From positions 1-12,180 of the forward strand of contig JAFRSL010000284.1 in assembly GCA_017427625.1 (NCBI GenBank): DNA of 12,180 bases, read 5' to 3'. This stretch comes from Synergistaceae bacterium (GTDB lineage Bacteria > Synergistota > Synergistia > Synergistales > Aminobacteriaceae). The notes beneath the pieces were generated by a model that searched no databases, had not been told where the DNA came from, and saw only the letters and a program-made list of their open reading frames with translations. Made by a program: the position numbers and the translations under genes. Positions 6,043-12,180 of this stretch are shown here, piece after piece; position 1 is the first letter of the stretch, and each line of letters opens with the position of its first letter.

Positions 6043-6882
6043 TTGAAGTTAGTATTTCTTGACATCGACGGAACACTCACAGCACCGGGCGAAAACACTC
6101 CCCCGTCAAGCGCGGTCAAGGCAATCGAGAAGGCCCGCTCAAAAGGCAACAAGGTCTTCCTCTGCACTGGCCGTAACCCCGACATGTTGCGCCCATTACT
6201 CCGCTACCAGTTCGACGGCTTTATCGGCTGCGCTGGAGGCTTTGTTGCAGTCGGCGAGGACTACAGCGATGTCCTCTACAACCACCCAATGACCGACGCT
6301 CAGAGAGACACAGCTTTAACCGCCCTCCACAATCAGGGTGTCTTCTGCACGATCGAGGCCGAGAAAGGCTCATGGGGCGACGAGAATTTAGGCGACTTCC
6401 TAAGCTCTCAGGGTGAGGGAAACAGCGAGCTCGAACGCTGGCGCAAAGCATTGGCCGGAAATCTCGGCATCAAACCAATGAAGGACTATGACGGCTCACC
6501 AATCTATAAGGTCGTCATAATGTGTCAGAAAATGGAGCAGCTCGATGAGGCAAAAGCAGCCTTAGGGGACGGCTTCAGCTTCGTTGTTCAGGACGTTCAG
6601 GTTGGAAGCTCAACCGCAAGATGTATCAACGGCGAGATCATGGACAAGGCTTTCAACAAAGGTCTCGGCGTTAAAATCATCTGCGAGAAATTCGGTGTCC
6701 CAATAAGCGATACAATAGGCTTCGGGGACAGCATGAACGATTTGGAAATGATACAGACAGTAGGTTACAGCGTCTGTATGGCAAACGGTTCGGAAAAATT
6801 GAAGTCGCTCTCTGACATGGTATGCCCGTCAGTTAGCGAAGACGGTTTGGCGAAGGCGTTTGCGGAATTAAAACTAATCTAA
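6043..6882 (+). CDS. Cof-type HAD-superfamily phosphatase (HAD IIB)
   Basis: 279 aa, the usual length for Cof/YbjI-type sugar-phosphate phosphatases. Motif I is DIDGT (nucleophile D7, acid D9), motif II is 'LCTGR' with T42, motif III K206 lies in 'NKG', and motif IV is GFGDSMND (226-233). The C2B cap domain occupies roughly 80-190. The start is TTG at 6043, giving 'MKLVFLDIDGT', with AAGGAGG at 6028-6034, 8 bases upstream; no in-frame ATG gives a full domain. It begins 3 bases after the previous stop and is 21 bases before the PTS gene, so it is probably co-transcribed with both. In this context it likely dephosphorylates a sugar phosphate from the transporter downstream, perhaps relieving sugar-phosphate stress. 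The substrate cannot be read from sequence. Confidence 0.88.
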   Translation: MKLVFLDIDGTLTAPGENTPPSSAVKAIEKARSKGNKVFLCTGRNPDMLRPLLRYQFDGFIGCAGGFVAVGEDYSDVLYNHPMTDAQRDTALTALHNQGVFCTIEAEKGSWGDENLGDFLSSQGEGNSELERWRKALAGNLGIKPMKDYDGSPIYKVVIMCQKMEQLDEAKAALGDGFSFVVQDVQVGSSTARCINGEIMDKAFNKGLGVKIICEKFGVPISDTIGFGDSMNDLEMIQTVGYSVCMANGSEKLKSLSDMVCPSVSEDGLAKAFAELKLI

Positions 6883-6903
6883 TCTTTCTGGGAGGTCATA
6901 TTC

Positions 6904-8769
6904 ATGGCACTGGATTACAGGAAATGTGCGGAAGAAATCGTTTCCCACATCGGCGGACGAGAGAACATCGTCCAAGCAGCACACTGCGCTACTCGTTTGC
7001 GTCTCGTCATCAAGGACAACGGCAAAGTCGACAAAAAAGCCCTTGAGAACGTTGACGGCGTTAAAGGCATGTTCGAGAACAACGGACAGCTCCAGCTCAT
7101 CATCGGAACAGGCACGGTCAACAAGGTCTACTCAGAGTTCCTTAGCGTTACGGGAATGACTGAGGCAACCAAAGATGACGTCAAAGCCGCCGCCGCAGCA
7201 GCACAGCCAATCTGGAAGCGTGTACTGAAGGCCATAGGCGACGTTTTCGTCCCGATACTTCCGGCAATCGTTGCTTCGGGTCTAATGATGGGACTTGTTG
7301 AGGCTCTAGGAAAAGTTTACCCAGAGTTCGCATCGACATCATGGTACGACTTCCTCGACATGGTAGCTAACACAGCGTTCGCGTACCTGCCCGTCATCGT
7401 AGCAATTTCGGCGGCAAGAGTCTTCGGCGGAAACACATTCTTGGGTGCAGTCATCGGTCTTGCCATGATTCACGCAAACTTGGTCAATGCGTGGGTCGTT
7501 GGAACTCTTGAGACAATCCCGGCGTGGAACTTCAACATCCTCAACTTCATCATCAGCGTTCAGAAAGTCGGCTATCAGGGACACGTCATCCCGGTAATCA
7601 TCGCTGTGTGGCTCATGTGCACGGTCGAGAAATGGCTTCACAAACACACGCCGGAAATGATTGACCTCTTCGTCGTTCCCTTCACGACGGTTCTTGTTAC
7701 CACGTTCATCACGTTCACGGTAATCGGCCCGATATTCTCACAGCTTGAGACATGGGTGCTTGAGGGCGCGAAAATCCTCGTTAAGAACCCGATCGGCTCG
7801 GCAATAATGGGAGCTATCTATCCTTGGACGGTCGTCATGGGACTTCACCACATGTACAACGTCATCGAGGCCGGTATGCTTGCAGTTGAAGGCGGTCTCA
7901 ACACGTGGATGCCCATAGCGTCAGCCGCAAACTTCGCGCAGTTCGGTGCATGTCTTGCAATCGGCTTCAAGGCACGCAACGCACGCACAAAGGTTGTCGC
8001 AGTCCCCTCGTCAATCTCAGCCGCTCTCGGAATCACTGAGCCTGCGATTTTCGGTATCAACCTTCGCTTCTTCAAGCCCATCATCGCTGGAATGATCGGC
8101 GGAACAGTCGGAGCATTCTACGGAGCAATGTCGGGAATCGGCGCAAAGGCATACGGCGTTACTGGAATCCCCGGCTACCTCACAATCGCACAGCCCATTC
8201 CTTACACGATACTCCTTGCGATTTCGGGAGGAATTGCGTTCGTACTCGCGTGGATTATGTGGCATGAAGATGAACCCGAAGCTGAGGCAGCCCCTGCACC
8301 CGCAGCATCAGAGCCTGAAGCGTCAATCGAGTTCGGCAACGTAATCACTTCATCAGCGGGCGAGATAGCACAGTGCACAGCCGGAAAAGTCATCCCCTAC
8401 ACTGACATTCCTGACCCGACGTTTGCGGCAGGAACACTTGGACAGGGCGTTGGCATTCAGCCTGAGGACGAGTATGTCTACGCTCCTATCGATGGCGAGG
8501 TCTCATCAGTCGCAGAGAGCAAGCACGCAATCGGAATCTCGGGCGCAAACGATATGGAAGTCCTGATTCATGTCGGCGTTGACACTGTTGAGATGAAGGG
8601 CGACGGCTTCGAGGACTTCGTCAAAGAGGGCGACAAGGTAAAGAAGGGCCAGAGAATCATGAAGTTCAGCCGCGAGAAGATTAAGGCGGCAGGACACCCC
8701 GACACAGTAGTCCTCCTCCTCACGAACAGCGACGACTATGAAAATGTGAAGTTCGGCGAAAACGTGTAA
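6904..8769 (+). CDS. PTS sugar permease EIIBCA, glucose/sucrose superfamily
   Basis: 621 aa with all three PTS domains in order B-C-A. EIIB spans about 1-85 with phosphorylated Cys28 in 'HCATRLRL'. EIIC spans about 105-452, with many membrane segments, the 'GYQGHVIPV' motif (223-231) and the conserved 'GITEPAIFG' (376-384). An Ala/Pro/Glu-rich linker (456-473) leads to EIIA (about 478-621), with active-site His556 in 'IHVGVDTV' and helper His541. It imports and phosphorylates a sugar with phosphate passed from HPr. The 'HANLVNAW' and 'GYQGHVIPV' segments resemble sucrose, trehalose and beta-glucoside permeases, so a disaccharide or glucoside substrate is likely; I cannot choose between them. 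GGAGG (6891-6895) lies 8 bases before the ATG. No dedicated glycosidase or antiterminator gene is in the window. A terminator follows. Confidence 0.93.
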   Translation: MALDYRKCAEEIVSHIGGRENIVQAAHCATRLRLVIKDNGKVDKKALENVDGVKGMFENNGQLQLIIGTGTVNKVYSEFLSVTGMTEATKDDVKAAAAAAQPIWKRVLKAIGDVFVPILPAIVASGLMMGLVEALGKVYPEFASTSWYDFLDMVANTAFAYLPVIVAISAARVFGGNTFLGAVIGLAMIHANLVNAWVVGTLETIPAWNFNILNFIISVQKVGYQGHVIPVIIAVWLMCTVEKWLHKHTPEMIDLFVVPFTTVLVTTFITFTVIGPIFSQLETWVLEGAKILVKNPIGSAIMGAIYPWTVVMGLHHMYNVIEAGMLAVEGGLNTWMPIASAANFAQFGACLAIGFKARNARTKVVAVPSSISAALGITEPAIFGINLRFFKPIIAGMIGGTVGAFYGAMSGIGAKAYGVTGIPGYLTIAQPIPYTILLAISGGIAFVLAWIMWHEDEPEAEAAPAPAASEPEASIEFGNVITSSAGEIAQCTAGKVIPYTDIPDPTFAAGTLGQGVGIQPEDEYVYAPIDGEVSSVAESKHAIGISGANDMEVLIHVGVDTVEMKGDGFEDFVKEGDKVKKGQRIMKFSREKIKAAGHPDTVVLLLTNSDDYENVKFGENV

Positions 8770-8785
8770 CTCTGAGAAGTTCAAG

Positions 8786-8820
8786 GGCCTCCTGTAGAAA
8801 TGCAGGGGGTCTTTTCTTTT
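8786..8820 (+). terminator. Terminator after the PTS gene
   Basis: A 9-bp stem, GGCCTCCTG (8786-8794) with CAGGGGGTC (8803-8811), including two G-T pairs, has an 8-base loop and is followed by TTTTCTTTT. It starts 16 bases after the PTS stop and points in + direction. Confidence 0.85.
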
Positions 8821-8825
8821 GTGAA

Positions 8826-8859
8826 GAAGAAAAAGCAGAGCCGATCATCTCAGCCCTGC
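8826..8859 (-). terminator. Terminator of the oxidoreductase operon
   Basis: Read on the - strand, GCAGGGC (8859-8853) pairs with GCTCTGC (8841-8835) over an 11-base loop and is followed by a T-rich run (8834-8826). It starts 10 bases after the stop of the last oxidoreductase gene and faces the PTS terminator, insulating the convergent operons. Confidence 0.8.
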
Positions 8860-8869
8860 CTTTATGAAG

Positions 8870-10132
8870 CTAGATCATTGCGCCCTGCCTTACTAGTTCG
8901 CGCCTCACAGCCTCAACGTCAACCTTCCCCGTCTCACCCTGAATCGCCGCCGCAACCCCAGCCGCATGTCCAGTAGCGAGGCATGTACCCATTACCCTTG
9001 AAGCTGCCATAGCCTGAGAGTCAGCGCATATCAGTCTTCCGGCACCGTAGAGATTCTCTGTGTCAACGCTCTGCAAGCACCCCAGCGGAATGTCATAGTA
9101 GCTTGCTCCGGGAACATCGAGATATACAGCAGCCTCATTGAGTGAGGAGTGTATCTCAGGTTTCCAGCCGCCCCGCGCGATCCCTTCAGGAGACTTCTTC
9201 CGGCCTAGTACATCGTCAGCGGTGAGCATGTATTTCCCTGCGAGCCTCCTAGTCTCACGGAAGCCTATTGATGGCCCAATCATCGTGATTTCGGCGTTCT
9301 CCATTCCGGGCATGAAGCGTCTGAAAGCCTCAAGGTAATACAGTGCCTGGCCCCTCGTGAACTTCTCCATTCGCGTCAATTCCTCAGCGTCAATTCCCTC
9401 AGGTATAACGCTTGGAAGCAGCACTATAACTTCCTGTGAGCCCGTCATCTTGAGAATGAAGCCGCGTTCACGGGTGAGGTTGGGGATTCCTGCGTCCTTT
9501 CCGGCTTTAACAGCACGTTCGACAGCGTTGGGACTCATGTCCTTCGTGATGTCGACACCGCAAAGCCTGAACGGTAGCGTCGCAGCCATTACCTTACCCT
9601 CAGAGTCGCCCCAGAGAGTTTTTGCTCCGGCCATGTGTGCGAGGTTAGCGTCGCCCGTAGCGTCAACAAAAGTCTTCGCGTGAACCGTGAAGCGTCCTTC
9701 ATTGTCCTGACATATCGCGGATTTTATGGCTTCACCTTCGCGTACAACGTCAAAAATACTCGTGTGGAGAAAATATTTTACGTTGTTCCTGTCGAGAAGG
9801 TTATCGAGCGCAACCTTCATGTATTCGGGCTTGAAGTGTACATTCTTGTTACCGGCTGCTGAGATTATCGTCTCTGTCGTGTTTGGTGCTAACTTGTGGA
9901 GTTCGTCAATCACCAAATCGCAGACACCAGCAACACATTTCACAGGATTATCGCCGCAAGTGTAGACAGCGCACAAAGCACCGATTCCCGCGTTAGTCCC
10001 TTCACCGCCGAGATATGCGCTGCGTTCAACGAGAAGGACATTCGCGCCCGCCTGAGACGCTCCCACAGCCGCAGAGATTCCCGCCGGGCCTCCTCCCGCA
10101 ACGAAAACGTCAACAAAATATTCTTTCTGCAT
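8870..10132 (-). CDS. FAD-dependent oxidoreductase, FAD_oxidored type (paralog 1)
   Basis: 420 aa. An N-terminal Rossmann fold binds FAD: GGGPAG (13-18) and the ribose-binding E36 in 'LVERSAY'. 'GGEGTNAG' (42-49) is typical of this group. 'VDATGDANL' (156-164) is the second FAD-contact motif, and 'GAGRLICAD' (363-371) near the C-terminus completes the site before a 'GTCLATGHAAG' helix. No signal peptide, iron-sulfur cysteines or heme motifs are visible, so it is a cytosolic flavoprotein rather than a quinone-linked one. ATG 10132 is chosen because AAGGAGG sits 7 bases upstream; in-frame GTG 10150 lies before that site and ATG 10138 is too close to it. It is 21 bases downstream of its paralog and last in the operon. 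Substrate unknown; redox conversion of an organic acid is plausible given the transporter. Confidence 0.85.
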   Translation of the reverse strand: MQKEYFVDVFVAGGGPAGISAAVGASQAGANVLLVERSAYLGGEGTNAGIGALCAVYTCGDNPVKCVAGVCDLVIDELHKLAPNTTETIISAAGNKNVHFKPEYMKVALDNLLDRNNVKYFLHTSIFDVVREGEAIKSAICQDNEGRFTVHAKTFVDATGDANLAHMAGAKTLWGDSEGKVMAATLPFRLCGVDITKDMSPNAVERAVKAGKDAGIPNLTRERGFILKMTGSQEVIVLLPSVIPEGIDAEELTRMEKFTRGQALYYLEAFRRFMPGMENAEITMIGPSIGFRETRRLAGKYMLTADDVLGRKKSPEGIARGGWKPEIHSSLNEAAVYLDVPGASYYDIPLGCLQSVDTENLYGAGRLICADSQAMAASRVMGTCLATGHAAGVAAAIQGETGKVDVEAVRRELVRQGAMI

Positions 10133-10153
10133 TTCCATTCCTCCTTCCACTAG

Positions 10154-11416
10154 TTACACCAAAGCTCCCTGACGTACAAGCTCGGAACGTATTGCTGAAA
10201 CATCATATCTACCGTCAGAATTATTCATGCTCAATGCGGCTGATACTCCTGCTGCCTGACCTGTTGCGAAACCTGTACCCATTACGCGGATTGATGACGA
10301 TGCTATGAGGTCAGCACAGATTATTCTCCCGCCGCACCAGAGATTTTGAGCACCTTCAGGACGCAGCGAGCCTATAGGAATGTCGAAGTACTTTGCCCCG
10401 CGTTCCTCGCCGAATGTTACATCAGAGTCGCCGATGTGAAGTTCAGCCCCCCAGCCTCCGCGAGCTATGCTTGTTTCGGGATACTTCCGTGAGTTCTTAA
10501 CGTCATCTTGGCATAATTGATACTCTCCGATGATGCGCCTGCTCTCCCTGTAACCCATCTTAGGCCCTGACGAGATCAGCCATGAGTCCTCAAATCCCGG
10601 AAGATATTTCTTGAATGCCTCAGCGTACGCGTGAACCTGCCGCCTTCCTTCCATCTCGAAGCGCGTCTGAGTTTCTGCATCGAGGCCGGGAATTTTCAGG
10701 CTTATTATGTTGACGATGTAATCATTCGTGCCTTTGACGTTTCCGACAGTCCCGAACGTTGCCGAAAATCCGCTCATTCCATCTGAGATTGCGCGTTCGA
10801 TTGCCGACTTTATCGAAGCTGGAGAATAATCACGGTTAGTTTTGACGTTCCCCATTCTGAAGACGAGTCCTCCGCTCTGCTCACAGTGGAACTCGGTCTT
10901 GAAGCCGGCCATGAAAGAGAGATTAGCCTCACCGCTTGCGTCAACGAATGATTTTGCGTTTACCGTGAAGCGTCCGTTATCGTCAGCGCACTCAAGGGAA
11001 ATTATTTGTCCGTCCTTAACGTCAGCTCCTATAACTCCCGCGCATAGAAGGTAATCGAACCCAGCCTCCGAGACTATATCATCGAGCGCAAGTTTCGTGT
11101 ATTCCGGGTCTTGCCATACGAGGAGGTTTCCTGTCGGTGATTTCGCGAAGCCGTCAAAATGTCCCAGCTCCTTCAGTTTGTCCAGAACTCTTTGACCCGC
11201 GCCCTTCACGACCTGCTGCCAGTCCTCGCCGTTCGTGCAGAAACCGCAGTAAGAGTGAACCTGAGCGTTCGTTGCCTGACCTCCGAAATACGGTGAACGC
11301 TCAATGAGGATTGTCTTTGCCCCCGCGTCATGCGCTCCGATTGCCGCCGCTATTCCAGCCGAACCTCCGCCGACAACAGCGACATCGCACGTAATATTTC
11401 GACCCTTCATCGTCAT
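10154..11416 (-). CDS. FAD-dependent oxidoreductase, FAD_oxidored type (paralog 2)
   Basis: 420 aa, with the same architecture as its downstream neighbour: GGGSAG (16-21), E39 in 'LIERSPY', 'GGQATNA' (45-51), 'VDASGEANL' (158-166) and a C-terminal 'GGRIICAD' FAD site. Both proteins also share 'IARGGW', '(Y/F)(Y/F)DIP(L/I)G' and the closing 'ELVRQGA'. Tandem duplication is the simplest explanation. Divergence in the middle, the substrate-facing region, suggests different substrates or a two-subunit enzyme. The ATG follows the transporter stop directly; only a weak AGGG precedes it, so translation may be coupled to the transporter. ATG 11410 is an alternative start. Cys57 and Cys60 ('YCGFC') form a CxxC pair absent from the paralog, which could be redox-active, though this is speculation. 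Confidence 0.85.
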   Translation of the reverse strand: MTMKGRNITCDVAVVGGGSAGIAAAIGAHDAGAKTILIERSPYFGGQATNAQVHSYCGFCTNGEDWQQVVKGAGQRVLDKLKELGHFDGFAKSPTGNLLVWQDPEYTKLALDDIVSEAGFDYLLCAGVIGADVKDGQIISLECADDNGRFTVNAKSFVDASGEANLSFMAGFKTEFHCEQSGGLVFRMGNVKTNRDYSPASIKSAIERAISDGMSGFSATFGTVGNVKGTNDYIVNIISLKIPGLDAETQTRFEMEGRRQVHAYAEAFKKYLPGFEDSWLISSGPKMGYRESRRIIGEYQLCQDDVKNSRKYPETSIARGGWGAELHIGDSDVTFGEERGAKYFDIPIGSLRPEGAQNLWCGGRIICADLIASSSIRVMGTGFATGQAAGVSAALSMNNSDGRYDVSAIRSELVRQGALV

Positions 11417-12180
11417 TTACCCTATAATCATTGCGCCGAGAGGATAGCCGATGTAAGTCAGAACAAGAACCGCCATGAGCGCGAAAATTCCGCCCCATAT
11501 GAACATGTCCTTTGCGCTCGTCCAGCCTGAGCCGATTGCGACGGTGTTAATTGTTGACTGACCTGCTGGGGTCATGTTGCAGACAGCCGCCGAGAATCCT
11601 ACCATTGCGAGGACTGCGCCGACACTCACTGTTCCGGCGGGCATGGCCGTAAGCACCGACAACGCAACCGCGCTCACCACTGTTGTCGTTACGATGTTTG
11701 ACGAGAAGTTTGTCTCAAGAACTGCCCACGTCATGAAGAATAGTATCATTGCCGACAATGACATGTTAGCCGTGAGTGGCTGAAGGGTAGTCGTGAGCCA
11801 TTCGGAGATCCCTACGTCCTTATTCGTGAGACATGCACCGAGCCATGTTGCTGCGCCCGTCATTAGGATCGATCCCCAGAGGATTCCTTTTGACGTTACT
11901 TCGCGGAAATTCATGATACGTTCGCCCTTGTCCTTGAGAATAAAGAGGATTATGCAGCCAAGCAACGGAGGCATTGCGGTTGTGTAGCTGTTGATGGTCT
12001 TGTAGAGGTCGGGCAATGTTCCGCGAATAAGGCTCGGCCCAACCCAGAGAAGTACAACGAGTCCCATCGTACCGAGTATTATTTTCTCGCGCCTGTCAGC
12101 AGGGGGAACAGTTCCGCGAAGTGCCATAGCTTTTGACGGGTCAATGTCGTGAATATCGTCCGGCCTGTAGAATATCCTGA
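11417..12180 (-). CDS. DASS/SLC13-type anion transporter, C-terminal part (5' end outside window)
   Basis: The last 253 residues of a membrane transporter. The frame is open to the window edge with no stop, and ATG 12127 sits inside a cytosolic loop ('DPSKAMALRG...PPADRREK'), so it is not the true start. The C-terminal half has about six hydrophobic segments. The 'TNFSSNIVTTT' stretch and the late 'NMTPAGQSTINTVAIGSG' motif correspond to the second substrate/sodium-binding repeat of the divalent-anion:sodium symporter (SLC13/CitT) family, where small residues follow a proline. These carriers import di- or tricarboxylates with sodium or exchange them. It is the upstream gene of the - strand operon and probably supplies the substrate for the two flavoproteins. 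The exact anion is unknown. Confidence 0.83.
   Translation of the reverse strand, partial: RIFYRPDDIHDIDPSKAMALRGTVPPADRREKIILGTMGLVVLLWVGPSLIRGTLPDLYKTINSYTTAMPPLLGCIILFILKDKGERIMNFREVTSKGILWGSILMTGAATWLGACLTNKDVGISEWLTTTLQPLTANMSLSAMILFFMTWAVLETNFSSNIVTTTVVSAVALSVLTAMPAGTVSVGAVLAMVGFSAAVCNMTPAGQSTINTVAIGSGWTSAKDMFIWGGIFALMAVLVLTYIGYPLGAMIIG

Noticed and set aside
12128..12180. Complete transporter gene starting at ATG 12127
   Set aside because: The frame stays open to the window edge and the ATG falls in a loop with only half the expected membrane domain downstream, so the gene is partial.

Overview
The window is a dense, gapless stretch of bacterial DNA with ten protein genes: seven on the + strand (119-8769), then three on the - strand (8870 to the right edge). 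Ribosome binding sites are strong purine-rich AGGAGG types and genes in each block are tightly packed. The mix of a complete sugar PTS, a DASS/SLC13 anion transporter, a pair of FAD-dependent reductase-like proteins and an Rpn-type nuclease with a 'TDEQIA' tail suggests a fermentative, anaerobic, gut-type bacterium. Synergistota is my best guess from the style of these proteins, but I cannot prove it from the sequence.

Region 1 (1-4471) is a three-gene module ending in a clear terminator: a 756-aa dynamin-like GTPase, a single-pass membrane protein with a cytosolic N-terminal domain, and a second P-loop GTPase of another type with a hydrophobic N-terminus. It looks like a GTPase-based conflict or stress-response operon. 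It is preceded by a five-copy pentanucleotide repeat and an inverted repeat. The junction between genes 2 and 3 is odd: they overlap out of frame by 209 bp, and a third frame is also open just before the overlap.

Region 2 (4473-6039) begins with a near-ideal sigma70-type promoter and holds an Rpn/PD-(D/E)XK nuclease. Its last 65 codons have their own strong ribosome binding site and GTG start, as expected for an intragenic antitoxin. Immediately downstream is a gene without any nuclease domain that begins with a copy of that tail and then carries three tandem 40-residue versions of its C-terminal module. I regard this pair as the most interesting item in the window: a nuclease, a possible nested inhibitor, and a duplicated, repeat-expanded stand-alone relative of the inhibitor.

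Region 3 (6043-8820) is a carbohydrate uptake unit: a Cof-type HAD phosphatase and a complete EIIBCA phosphotransferase permease of the glucose/sucrose superfamily, closed by a terminator. It starts only 3 bases after the repeat gene. Region 4 (8826-12180, - strand) is a convergent operon: a DASS-type anion transporter (5' end outside the window) followed by two tandem paralogous FAD-dependent oxidoreductases, suggesting import and redox conversion of an organic acid. The two opposing operons are separated by back-to-back terminators. I saw no tRNA, rRNA, CRISPR array, insertion sequence or origin.
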